This document shows positions 29,220-37,854 of a stretch of 64,000 nt of DNA, piece by piece (the first letter of the stretch is position 1; each line of letters opens with the position of its first letter). Origin of the DNA: Moritella marina ATCC 15381 (GTDB taxonomy: Bacteria > Pseudomonadota > Gammaproteobacteria > Enterobacterales > Moritellaceae); NCBI RefSeq assembly GCF_008931805.1, contig NZ_CP044399.1:3149370-3213369 (forward strand), in the 5' to 3' direction. Under the pieces are notes generated by a model. The model saw only the letters and a program-made list of their open reading frames with translations, ran no database searches and was not told the DNA's origin. Made by a program: the position numbers and the translations under genes.

Positions 29220-30638
29220 TTAAACCACCGATAATACCTGTTGTTTTATTTCTGCTTTATCATCGTTTTCTGAGCTATCTTTTTTTAAACTATCGTCTCT
29301 TAAAATATCGTCTCTTAAACTATTATCCCTTAAGCTATTCACAGCTCCACTCTGCGCATCAACATCCTCATTTGTCCATCGGATCACATGTTCATTTTCA
29401 GCGAGATCAAACGCAGGTTCAGGTAATAAATCATTAATTATTTTAGCAGAGCGCCACGCCATTAAACTCAATTGAGGGTCTGCTATACCGTGGCTATCTA
29501 ACCCAGCATTAACGGCATAAATATGATTATCCTGACTACCAAACCATTTCACTTTAAAATTAGGCTCAAGCTGTAACGAACCATCAGCAGACAGATCTAG
29601 CATGGGTGTTAACCCCTTAATACAATCTGGTATTTTCGATTCAAAACCAGTTGCTAAAATAACAACGGTGGCAGCATAACTCTCCGCTTTTTCTGTTAAA
29701 TTATTATCCGCGATTAAATTAAATCCATCCGCCGTATTAGCCATTGAACTAACCGTCCGATGCGGCAGTAAGCGTACCCATTTACGTTGTTTTTGCACTT
29801 CAAATTTAGCGTATAATTCTTGATAAATAGCTAATAAAGCTTCACTGGTGATACCGTCACTCGTTAACTTCTGCGCACGGATCTCCTGTTGTTTTACCTC
29901 TTCATTTAAATGGTAAAACTGCTCAACGTAACGCGGCATAAAGTATTCATTACTAAAAGCCGCCTCATCGAGTGCCTGGAAGTTAGCTCGACGTGACAGC
30001 CAATCTAACTGTGCGGGCTGGCCCCAATTTCCACGTAGTGCATTTAAAAATACATCGGCCCCCGTCTGTCCACCGCCTACAAGCACCACACGTTTACCGG
30101 TCAAATCAATATTACGTAAGCCTATTTCACTGGCATGAAAACAGTTATCGCCCAAGTAAGGTTTTACCTCAGCTGGAATGTAAGGCGTCTTACCAGTCCC
30201 TAAGCAAATATGTTTTGCTTGATACAGACCTTGATTAGTTGTGATCACAAATCGATCGCCAATAAAATCAATATCCTCTACCGTCTGCGAAAAATTCACA
30301 TTATTTAATTGCTTAGATACCCAAGATAAATAATCAGAAAACTCTGCGCGAGTAATGGTTTTTTGTTCCGTATTTAAAAAACGATAGAATTTTTTGTTTC
30401 GCACCAAATAAGCAATAAAACTGTATGGGCTTTCTGGTGCGACTGCAGTAACCAGATCTTTTAAATAAGATGTTTGCATATAAGTATTTGGTAGCATCAA
30501 ACCTTCATGCCAAATGAACGACTTTTTATGCTCTAAGAAGCAGCTTGTTAAACTGGGTGTCTGCTCTAATAGCGCAGCGATACTTAAATTGAAAGGACCA
30601 ACACCTATACCGATAATATCTGTTAACTTTTCCATCAT
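29220..30638 (-). CDS. iucD: L-lysine N6-monooxygenase (aerobactin synthesis)
   Basis: 472-residue FAD/NADPH hydroxylase, first step of aerobactin synthesis (lysine to N6-hydroxylysine). It follows E. coli IucD closely: GVGPFNLSIAALLEQ for FAD, MQTSYLKDLVTAVAPESPYSF, KFYRFLNTEQKTITRAEFSDYL, VVLVGGGQTGADVFLNALRG for NADPH and GIADPQLSLMAWRSAKI. The ATG at 30638 is preferred since AAGG lies 6 bases upstream. The last 35 or so residues are an extra low-complexity tail made of repeated SLRDD/NSLRD units. It is the last gene of the siderophore operon, 8 bases after the iucA-iucB fusion. Confidence 0.93.
   Translation of the reverse strand: MMEKLTDIIGIGVGPFNLSIAALLEQTPSLTSCFLEHKKSFIWHEGLMLPNTYMQTSYLKDLVTAVAPESPYSFIAYLVRNKKFYRFLNTEQKTITRAEFSDYLSWVSKQLNNVNFSQTVEDIDFIGDRFVITTNQGLYQAKHICLGTGKTPYIPAEVKPYLGDNCFHASEIGLRNIDLTGKRVVLVGGGQTGADVFLNALRGNWGQPAQLDWLSRRANFQALDEAAFSNEYFMPRYVEQFYHLNEEVKQQEIRAQKLTSDGITSEALLAIYQELYAKFEVQKQRKWVRLLPHRTVSSMANTADGFNLIADNNLTEKAESYAATVVILATGFESKIPDCIKGLTPMLDLSADGSLQLEPNFKVKWFGSQDNHIYAVNAGLDSHGIADPQLSLMAWRSAKIINDLLPEPAFDLAENEHVIRWTNEDVDAQSGAVNSLRDNSLRDDILRDDSLKKDSSENDDKAEIKQQVLSVV
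29285..29344 (-). repeat. Four 15-base tandem repeats in iucD 3' end
   Basis: Units start TTAAACTATCGTCTC, TTAAAATATCGTCTC, TTAAACTATTATCCC and TTAAGCTATTCACAG. The period is a multiple of three, so the frame is kept, and the repeats encode the SLRDD-like tail of IucD. Confidence 0.85.
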
Positions 30639-30646
30639 GTTCATCC

Positions 30647-33454
30647 TTAAATAATACGCTCAAAAAAATCATTCCGTTCACTACACAGTAGCGCTGCTCT
30701 TTTATGCGGGAAATCGAACTCTTTTAACTTTTCTAACCCGACTTTACTGGCGATCTTCGCGACATGTTTATTATCAGCACGAGGTTCACCCAATACATGC
30801 CCGGTACGCTGTTCATCGGTATAAATCGCGTGTTGTAAACAACGCGCCCAATTGACAAAATAACGTCCGCCTAAGAACAATGGATTACCCACCAGCATAT
30901 GTACACCGCGATCATAATGCTGGCAATCATAATAAATGCCAAGACGATCTTCAGGTGTCCAATACACCTCTAAATAACCAAAGGCAACGCCATCAACATA
31001 ACCGATGACCGCCATGCTATGAGGATCTGCGGTTTGCTTTTCGAGGTACTGTAAATGCGAGTCTTTACTACCTGCGAGTTCCCACATACGACTTACTTCA
31101 GGGCGATTATGCCAGTGACTGAAGTTGGCTAAATCTAATTGCAGGTCAGCACATTTAAAACTAATCACACGGCCAAGATCATAAACGTACTGCTGATACC
31201 AAATGCCTTCAGGCTGGGGTTGACGCTGTGGGTATTCCACGCCTTCAGTTGATATCAATAATGGTACATCTGTATTATCGCAAGTCTGTAGTTTTGACCA
31301 AATGTTGGCGTATTGATAAAATGCTGCGCGCTGAATATGCACATCATCGCAAACCATATCTGCCCACATTGGAATTTGTGCAGTTGTCATTGCCAACCAT
31401 AATGATTGCTTGATAATAATGGTCTTACGATTAACCCCCATACCTGCAAAAACATGCTCAAGAATATTAAACCACTGCGCTTGATCTAAGGCACTCACCG
31501 CTGCCCTCAATTCAGTTCTGACCTCAGCTCTTACCTCAGCTCTTACTTCAGCTCTGAAATCTGCATTTAAACCATCATCATAGGTAAACGCCCATTGGCT
31601 CAAACAACTTTTCACTGTGAAATGCTCACCGCTGGTTTCAAATACCAACTTGCTACCGGTTTTACTGATATGCGCACTATCAGCTTGTGGCTTGAATAGA
31701 GGTTTGAAAACGCTATTGACGCCTTCCGTCTCTGTAAACTTGAATAGATTTGGGTAACTGACATAAATTTTACTGGGATCCGTAATTTCAGTTTCATTTT
31801 GCGCTGATAAGAAACAAAAGAAATTACTTTTTATCGTCAAACGGTCACAACCTAACAGGTAATCATAGAAGGAGCGATCATAAAAACTATGCTGCGCTAA
31901 CTGACGCCAAAGGTGTTGTGACATCTGCACAAGTTGCTCAAGTGATACCTTGCTATCGATATGATGCTGCTCACCCGATGGTACTTCTGATTGTAATGCT
32001 GAAATCACACTATTCAGCGAGTTAACAATAAGGTAATAGCTAAAATACGAATTAACATCGGCATTTTTCATGAAATATTCAGGCTGATTCTGTTGCAGTA
32101 ATGGAAAACGTTGAATCGCGGTTTCAGTAAAGCCAGTGCCTTGGCAATCCCTGAATTTAACCCCACAAGGCAGGCCATTATCAAAATCGACTAAGATGTT
32201 CTGTTGATGGGCAAGTAATATCAGCCCATAATCACTGCGCGCGACACAAATAGGTTTTATGACTTGCTCTAAGAACTGTTCGAACCAAATCAAACTAGCA
32301 TCGTGATATGACAATGACTGATGCGTCGCAAATTCGGCGATTAAATCTTGGATGAAATTACCGCCATCCTCCTTAGTCTGCGTTAATGTAGCCAACACCA
32401 TGCTCGACTCTTTACCTGTCGGGAAACAATTTTCACGCCAGCAGAATAAGCTATCGACGATCACTTCTCCGTTCAGATCTTTTAATCCACTCCAGGCTGG
32501 TTCTTGCAATACCGAGAATGTTGGGAAACGTTGCCATAACTCAGCCCCAGCCAGTTCTTCACTGACTTGGTTAAACAATACACCACGCTCTAATTCTTTT
32601 ACCGATAAATGACGCACAGAGTTTGTTAGCTTCACCGCAAGTGAAAATTTCAGCATCCAACGGCTATCTTGTTGCCATAACGCCCGCGTTGATGATGTTG
32701 GGTGCCACATTTTACCTTGCGCGCTATCGGCACATTCAATCATTAAGCCATCAGCAAAATATTGCTGCATACTGCTATTATCACGCAGCACTTTGACTTG
32801 ATGAGGATGCATTGGAAAAGGCAAGTAGCCATTAGGAATAACACTCGGTAAACCCTGAGTATTAAATGTATCTTGGTAAGTTTGCAAGAGTAAGTCTGAA
32901 AGTGATTCGCCATGGCTATTCCCCACTAATAAACTCGGTGCGACAAAGTACCACTGCAACGTAAAACTATTGCCATAATCAGGGCTATACAGCTTAGATT
33001 CTTCAACTGTCCATCCTGCGTGACTCTTACCTGCAGGATGTAAATTATGCCCACCAAGTAAACTTTGTTCCGCTTGAATAAACCCATCAATACCGACTGG
33101 TGTAGTGCGCTCTGCCAATACATTTTCAATATGACTTTGACTATTAAATACTTGCTGTTTAAATCCCAATAATTGCGCTTGGTTAAAGTCACCGGTAATG
33201 TCGTGATGCTGACAAATTAACTCAACTACATCCGCATAAGCGATATCAGCCTCACCTTGTAAATCTCGAAATTTAACCGGATAATTAAATTGAAAACGTT
33301 GCACGGCTGAGCGCTGTAATAATGGCAACACTAGCTTTCCAGCTGTCATATCTATACATATTTCATCGTCGGTAATACTGTAACCCGACCACTCATTCAA
33401 TAGCGCATTAAGAAAGGCATCTAATGATAATTTTTGGCTATAGCTATACTGCAT
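30647..33454 (-). CDS. iucA: IucA-IucB fusion: NIS synthetase plus N6-hydroxylysine acetyltransferase
   Basis: 935-residue two-domain aerobactin enzyme. Residues about 1-600 are an IucA-type NIS synthetase (GGHNLHPAGKSHAGWT, SAQGKMWHPTSSTRALW), which joins citrate to N6-acetyl-N6-hydroxylysine with ATP. Residues about 650-935 match E. coli IucB, a GNAT acetyltransferase (GYLEVYWTPEDRLGIYYD, DRGVHMLVGNPLFLGG, LGEPRADN, KEFDFPHKRAALL). A linker with AEVR repeats joins them. The ATG at 33454 has GGAGG about 7-9 bases before it, overlapping the preceding gene by 11 bases. In E. coli iucA and iucB are separate. The gene is clearly intact across both domains. Confidence 0.93.
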   Translation of the reverse strand: MQYSYSQKLSLDAFLNALLNEWSGYSITDDEICIDMTAGKLVLPLLQRSAVQRFQFNYPVKFRDLQGEADIAYADVVELICQHHDITGDFNQAQLLGFKQQVFNSQSHIENVLAERTTPVGIDGFIQAEQSLLGGHNLHPAGKSHAGWTVEESKLYSPDYGNSFTLQWYFVAPSLLVGNSHGESLSDLLLQTYQDTFNTQGLPSVIPNGYLPFPMHPHQVKVLRDNSSMQQYFADGLMIECADSAQGKMWHPTSSTRALWQQDSRWMLKFSLAVKLTNSVRHLSVKELERGVLFNQVSEELAGAELWQRFPTFSVLQEPAWSGLKDLNGEVIVDSLFCWRENCFPTGKESSMVLATLTQTKEDGGNFIQDLIAEFATHQSLSYHDASLIWFEQFLEQVIKPICVARSDYGLILLAHQQNILVDFDNGLPCGVKFRDCQGTGFTETAIQRFPLLQQNQPEYFMKNADVNSYFSYYLIVNSLNSVISALQSEVPSGEQHHIDSKVSLEQLVQMSQHLWRQLAQHSFYDRSFYDYLLGCDRLTIKSNFFCFLSAQNETEITDPSKIYVSYPNLFKFTETEGVNSVFKPLFKPQADSAHISKTGSKLVFETSGEHFTVKSCLSQWAFTYDDGLNADFRAEVRAEVRAEVRTELRAAVSALDQAQWFNILEHVFAGMGVNRKTIIIKQSLWLAMTTAQIPMWADMVCDDVHIQRAAFYQYANIWSKLQTCDNTDVPLLISTEGVEYPQRQPQPEGIWYQQYVYDLGRVISFKCADLQLDLANFSHWHNRPEVSRMWELAGSKDSHLQYLEKQTADPHSMAVIGYVDGVAFGYLEVYWTPEDRLGIYYDCQHYDRGVHMLVGNPLFLGGRYFVNWARCLQHAIYTDEQRTGHVLGEPRADNKHVAKIASKVGLEKLKEFDFPHKRAALLCSERNDFFERII
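31512..31559 (-). repeat. Four 12-base tandem repeats in the IucA-IucB linker
   Basis: Units are TCAGTTCTGACC, TCAGCTCTTACC, TCAGCTCTTACT and TCAGCTCTGAAA. They encode the RAEV/RTEL repeats at about residues 632-647, between the synthetase and acetyltransferase domains. Copy number can change without loss of frame. Confidence 0.88.
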
Positions 33455-34058
33455 GGTCATTCTCCTCCAGTGCAAATAACGGAACGAGTTCGCCATCGCC
33501 TTGCCATTGATAACAATGTTTATCTATCTCGCCACGTGGTTTGATGCGTTCTGATTTCTTAGTACCTAACATAATAAAAGCCACCGGTTCTTGCTGCTGA
33601 GTTAAGCCAAATAATTGTTGCACACGCGGTAATTCGGCTGCGTCGGTGCTATACCAAACTGCCGCAATATCTTGCTCTTCAGCCGCTAATAAAATATTTT
33701 GGCAGGCAGCCGCTGCGGATAATACTTGGTCTCGACGAGAAACAGCATGCGGACTGGTTATATTTGCAGAAACCACGACCACCATAGGTGCATCACCAAG
33801 GTAATTAGTCAGTCGACGGATCTTGGCAGGATCGATATCTCCGCCCTCTTCCAACCAAGCTTCACACATCAATTCACACATATTTGGTACCTGTTCATTA
33901 GCCACAACAACTAAATGCCAAGGCCTTAGATTACCGTGGTCAGGCGCACTCATCACCGCTTGAAAGATACGTTTCAATTGCACATTATTAGGCGCAGGCA
34001 GGCACATTTCATGAACATGACAAGAACTACGTTGATAAATAAAATCTAAAACTGGCAT
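33444..34058 (-). CDS. Nitroreductase-family flavoprotein within the siderophore operon
   Basis: 204-residue FMN-dependent nitroreductase-fold protein nearest the YdjA type: RSSCHVHEMCLPAPNNVQL, APDHGNLRPWHLVVV for FMN, and DAAELPRVQQLFGLTQQQEPVAFIMLGTK. It lies 2 bases after fhuB and overlaps the iucA-iucB gene by 11 bases, so it is certainly co-expressed with the siderophore genes. The classical aerobactin operon has no such gene. A role in reducing ferric aerobactin after uptake is an attractive inference; the ordinary reductases of this job (FhuF or SIP family) are not seen in the window. The true substrate is unknown. Confidence 0.85.
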   Translation of the reverse strand: MPVLDFIYQRSSCHVHEMCLPAPNNVQLKRIFQAVMSAPDHGNLRPWHLVVVANEQVPNMCELMCEAWLEEGGDIDPAKIRRLTNYLGDAPMVVVVSANITSPHAVSRRDQVLSAAAACQNILLAAEEQDIAAVWYSTDAAELPRVQQLFGLTQQQEPVAFIMLGTKKSERIKPRGEIDKHCYQWQGDGELVPLFALEENDHAV

Positions 34059-34060
34059 GG

Positions 34061-36037
34061 CTAACTCCTTTTATAACCAAGTAAAATCAAACAAATAAAA
34101 TAAATACCGCCGATAATTGACACTAAAATGCCACTGGCGATTTCAAAGGGAGCAATCAAGGTTCGGCCCAGTCCGTCAGCAAGTACTAATAGCCAAGCAC
34201 CTATCGCACCACTACCGAGTAGCAATACCCAATGACGCGTCTGTCCGCATAAACGTAATAAATGTGGTGATAGCAAGCCAACAAAGGCAATGGCGCCCAC
34301 AGAGGCAACAGCAGCTGCAGTAATTAATACCACCAGCAGTAAGATCAGCATGCGTAATTTTAGTAACGGTTGACCGAGGTTATGCCCCCATGTTTCACCG
34401 AGCGTGAATAAATCAAGATGGCGTGCAAAGGTAAAGAGTAATAAACAACAGGGGATAGTCACTGCAAGTAGCAGCAAACCTATTTGGCTATCTGCGCCAT
34501 AGGTCGTGCCCGTTAGCCATAACACAGTAACTGAAGCAGCTCCGGCACCAAAGGTTAATACCATCGAGGCAACAGTGCCGCACCATGCTGATATCGCAAT
34601 ACCCAATAGCGCCAACTGCGAGACATTAAATTGATAACGCATCGCAATAAATAACACAGTCACAACAATGGCAGCGCCGACTAAAGCACATACAAATAAT
34701 AATAGTCGTGATGCATCCGGCCATATCTGCAAAGCTAAAATAATGCATAAAACTGACGCCGATGTTGCACCCGAAATATCAGGACTTGCCATCGGATTAC
34801 GAAACAACGCCTGCAGAGTGCAACCCGCAACACCTAAACCAAACCCAGAAAATACCGCAACAACAATACGCCACTGAGTAAAGTACTCACCATCAGCACT
34901 TGGCCAGAAATAAGCGATTGTTAATGTCAGTGCTAATGCAGGTAAAGACAGTGCTAGCCATTTAGGCAATTGAATAAGCGATGCTAAGCCAAACCCGGTT
35001 TCTTGCATCACCATGCCAGCCAGACCTTGCTTACGCATCAACAGGTACAAGAAAAAAGGCGTGCCAAGTAATACCGTCAGTACACCTGTGGGTAAGCGGT
35101 ACCCTGCCAGCGGCATAGATCGAGAGAATAATTCAGCAAAGATAACCAACAATGCGCCAATAAGGCTCGCGAACAGTAGTTTTTCACGATGACGATAATG
35201 ACCAAGTAACTTCGCCATATGCGGGGCCATTAAACCAATAAAACCTAATACCCCCACCATTGCAGTCACTAACGACGCTTGCAATACCGCCAACATTAAT
35301 AACCCTACCCTCCAGCGATTCACTTTTAAGCCAGCCATGTTGGCCATCTCATCGCCCATGCTCAACATATCAAGGTGGCGATGGCACAATAAAGGTAAGA
35401 GTAGTAGCAACAGTGCAGGCGTTAAAATAATACCCGCTAAATCGCCATCGCTCTGGCTAATGTTGCCACTGCCCCAGAGGAATAAACCGTCCATGCGCTG
35501 TTCTGCGTAAAGCATAATGGCTGACGAAACCGCGCCAACAGCTAAGCTCATCGCCATACCGATTAAGATCAGCTGTAACTTACCGCCACCAATTACTTGC
35601 GATAAAGTAAGAATTAATCCGGCTATCATCACCGCCACCACAAATGCCGCGATCCATACCATCCAAATACTCGGATCAGTGACAAATAAGTTAACCAACA
35701 TTGCCCCTAATAAAGCGCCAGAGCTGATCCCTATCGTTGAAGGGGATGCAAAGTCATTACCTAGAGTCACTTGTACTACCGTGCCTGACTGCGCCAATAA
35801 AGCGCCACTTAATACCGCAATTAATAGCGTCGGTAATAAGAGTTGAAATACATACGTTTGCTGGTAGTTATCAAACAGTTCCATATTAGGGACAAGTGCG
35901 TAGGTGCCAACCGACAGTAAAGCGAAGACAAACAGAGTAACTAATAGCAATGTTGAAAATACTTTCGATGATGTCTTTGCTCGCAAAGAGTTTACAACTG
36001 CGCTACTTTGCGTTTTATTATTTGCATTAACTAACAT
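34061..36037 (-). CDS. fhuB: Ferric hydroxamate ABC transporter permease, fused FhuB type
   Basis: 658-residue inner-membrane permease made of two FecCD/BtuC-like halves fused head to tail, like E. coli FhuB (about 660). Each half has about ten helices and a cytoplasmic loop for the ATPase: GVLGFIGLMAPHMAKLLGHYRH in the first half and VGAIAFVGLLSPHLLRLCGQTRH in the second. The ATG at 36037 has GGAGGG 5 bases upstream and overlaps fhuD by 11 bases; the longer frame is rejected. With FhuC and FhuD it imports the ferric siderophore to the cytoplasm. Confidence 0.93.
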   Translation of the reverse strand: MLVNANNKTQSSAVVNSLRAKTSSKVFSTLLLVTLFVFALLSVGTYALVPNMELFDNYQQTYVFQLLLPTLLIAVLSGALLAQSGTVVQVTLGNDFASPSTIGISSGALLGAMLVNLFVTDPSIWMVWIAAFVVAVMIAGLILTLSQVIGGGKLQLILIGMAMSLAVGAVSSAIMLYAEQRMDGLFLWGSGNISQSDGDLAGIILTPALLLLLLPLLCHRHLDMLSMGDEMANMAGLKVNRWRVGLLMLAVLQASLVTAMVGVLGFIGLMAPHMAKLLGHYRHREKLLFASLIGALLVIFAELFSRSMPLAGYRLPTGVLTVLLGTPFFLYLLMRKQGLAGMVMQETGFGLASLIQLPKWLALSLPALALTLTIAYFWPSADGEYFTQWRIVVAVFSGFGLGVAGCTLQALFRNPMASPDISGATSASVLCIILALQIWPDASRLLLFVCALVGAAIVVTVLFIAMRYQFNVSQLALLGIAISAWCGTVASMVLTFGAGAASVTVLWLTGTTYGADSQIGLLLLAVTIPCCLLLFTFARHLDLFTLGETWGHNLGQPLLKLRMLILLLVVLITAAAVASVGAIAFVGLLSPHLLRLCGQTRHWVLLLGSGAIGAWLLVLADGLGRTLIAPFEIASGILVSIIGGIYFICLILLGYKRS

Positions 36038-37040
36038 TCGATCCCTCCAATAACGCGGCATTGAATGCTCTAGCCATACGGATCACAGACACAGGGCCAC
36101 CAAAGCTCCATAGCGCAGGCACATAATAAATATCATTATTTTTAACAAACGCGTGCTGACTCCACAAAGGTGATAGCGTCATGCGTTCACCTTTTGATTG
36201 TGTTTCTTTCACCAAGATCAAGGCTGTATCTTCAAGCAATTGAATTTGTTCAAGTTGTAAATGAGTAAAGTCTTTACCTGGCAGGTGCGTATCCCATGCG
36301 TAATGCAAACCAATATAATTGGCAACTGAAGCAGCTAAACTTTGTGTCGAAAATACCCGTAACCCATACCCCATGCCGACAAATTTGCCATACGCAACCT
36401 TTTTACCCGCGAATCCAGCCTCAACAATTTGCTGTTTAAGCCGTGCTAATTCAACGTCCATATCAGCAAGCTGCGCTTGGGCTAACGCCACCTTGCCGAG
36501 TTGCTTGGCTAAGGTTAAATAATTACTTCGCATTTGCTGCATATAGCGGTATTGCGGTTGATCGACTCGCCCAAATTGCTGTAACAATAACGTTGGCGCA
36601 ATACGATTAAGATCATCACTAATGCGCGCATGGCGAAACGGATAACCGACAATCAAATCAGGCTGTAATTGCATTAGTAAAGGAAAACTCGGAAACGCGC
36701 GATTACCGACATCAACGACATCCATTGGTAATGCGGGTGAGTTAGATTGCCACTTACGATAACCGTTGCGAGAGGTCACTGCTTGGGGCTGTATTCCCAA
36801 CGACAATAACATTTCAGCCGCACTCCAATTAAGTGCAACCACTTTCGGTTGTTGTTGATATGCCTGCGTTAATCCAGTTAACGGTAAGGGTTGGGCTAAC
36901 GCAGTGAACACCTGCTCATTAATGTCGTTAGCCAATACGGTCGTAGGCAATAATGCCATGGCCACCAGAATGAGGGTTATTGTGCGTTGCAAACGGGCCA
37001 TTGCGTTTCTTATAACGCTGAACACTTTCCTTATCATCAT
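36027..37040 (-). CDS. fhuD: Periplasmic ferric siderophore-binding protein, FhuD type
   Basis: 337-residue periplasmic binding protein. The N-terminal signal peptide ends near residue 37 (LILVAMALLPTTVLA). The mature part has the class III binding-protein pattern: KVVALNWSAAEMLLSLGIQPQAV, LQPDLIVGYPF and the two-lobe structure joined by a long helix (about 185-205). It is likely to bind ferric aerobactin and related hydroxamates. The start overlaps the fhuC stop by 4 bases (two adjacent ATG codons are possible), consistent with coupling. Confidence 0.92.
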   Translation of the reverse strand: MMIRKVFSVIRNAMARLQRTITLILVAMALLPTTVLANDINEQVFTALAQPLPLTGLTQAYQQQPKVVALNWSAAEMLLSLGIQPQAVTSRNGYRKWQSNSPALPMDVVDVGNRAFPSFPLLMQLQPDLIVGYPFRHARISDDLNRIAPTLLLQQFGRVDQPQYRYMQQMRSNYLTLAKQLGKVALAQAQLADMDVELARLKQQIVEAGFAGKKVAYGKFVGMGYGLRVFSTQSLAASVANYIGLHYAWDTHLPGKDFTHLQLEQIQLLEDTALILVKETQSKGERMTLSPLWSQHAFVKNNDIYYVPALWSFGGPVSVIRMARAFNAALLEGSNVS

Positions 37041-37852
37041 AATACCTGCTGCTTGAGTCGCGATTCATCACTCACCGCTTTAATGCAGGGCCACAACAAG
37101 GTCTGATCATTTACTTGTACACGCGTGATTGGCGTTTGGTAAACATCACTTATCCGCTCAGCAGTGAAGACATCATCAACGCGTCCACTGGCAATCACTT
37201 CGCCTTGCAGCAGCATGATGGCTTGATGGCTAAATTGCTGCGCATGATTAAGATCGTGTAATACCCAAATAATGGTTTTACCGTAATCTTGGTTTAAGCG
37301 TTGGACGATATGCAAGAGTTCAATTTGATGGGCGATATCAAGCCAAGAGGTCGGTTCATCCAATAACACAATGTCAGTATCTTGAGCCAGTACCATCGCC
37401 AGCCAACAACGCTGCGCTTCACCACCCGATAAGGTTTCAATCGCGAGATCAGCGAATTCAAGCACACCCGCTTCAGCCATCGCCCAATGCATTCTTTCTT
37501 TATCTTCTGTAGAAAGAGGCGCAAACCAACGACGGTGTGGATGACGACCAAACTCAACCAGATCGGCCACTGTCAGTCCAACAGGCACGGCGTGACGCTG
37601 CGGGAGCATTGCGATACGCAACGCCATATCGGCACGGGAATACTGCTTTATTCCCTTCCCTTCAAGTAATACCTCACCCTCTTCATTAGGGGTAAGCCCT
37701 GCAATTATTTTTAATAAGGTACTTTTACCTGAGCCGTTGGGACCAACCAAGGCGGTAATTTTACCTTTTAAAAATTCGCAGCTAATATCCTTGAGGATTA
37801 ACTTGCCGCCTAAACGACAAGTTAATTTATTCACAGTTAACAAAGGAACCAA
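37037..37852 (-). CDS. fhuC: Ferric siderophore ABC transporter ATPase, FhuC type
   Basis: 271-residue ATPase. Walker A is GPNGSGKST, the ABC signature is LSGGEAQRCWLAM, Walker B is DIVLLDEPTSWLD, and HDLNHAQQFSHQ carries the switch histidine. It energises FhuB. The start is uncertain: no ATG is in place, so TTG at 37852, TTG at 37843 or GTG at 37834 may be used; all lie just after the iutA stop, suggesting translational coupling with the receptor. Confidence 0.93.
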   Translation of the reverse strand: MVPLLTVNKLTCRLGGKLILKDISCEFLKGKITALVGPNGSGKSTLLKIIAGLTPNEEGEVLLEGKGIKQYSRADMALRIAMLPQRHAVPVGLTVADLVEFGRHPHRRWFAPLSTEDKERMHWAMAEAGVLEFADLAIETLSGGEAQRCWLAMVLAQDTDIVLLDEPTSWLDIAHQIELLHIVQRLNQDYGKTIIWVLHDLNHAQQFSHQAIMLLQGEVIASGRVDDVFTAERISDVYQTPITRVQVNDQTLLWPCIKAVSDESRLKQQVL

Positions 37853-37854
37853 TG

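Noticed and set aside
35517-35846. Forward open frame of 109 codons inside fhuB
   Set aside because: It is antisense to a clear membrane transporter gene; its Ala/Thr/Ile/Pro-rich composition reflects the complement of hydrophobic codons.
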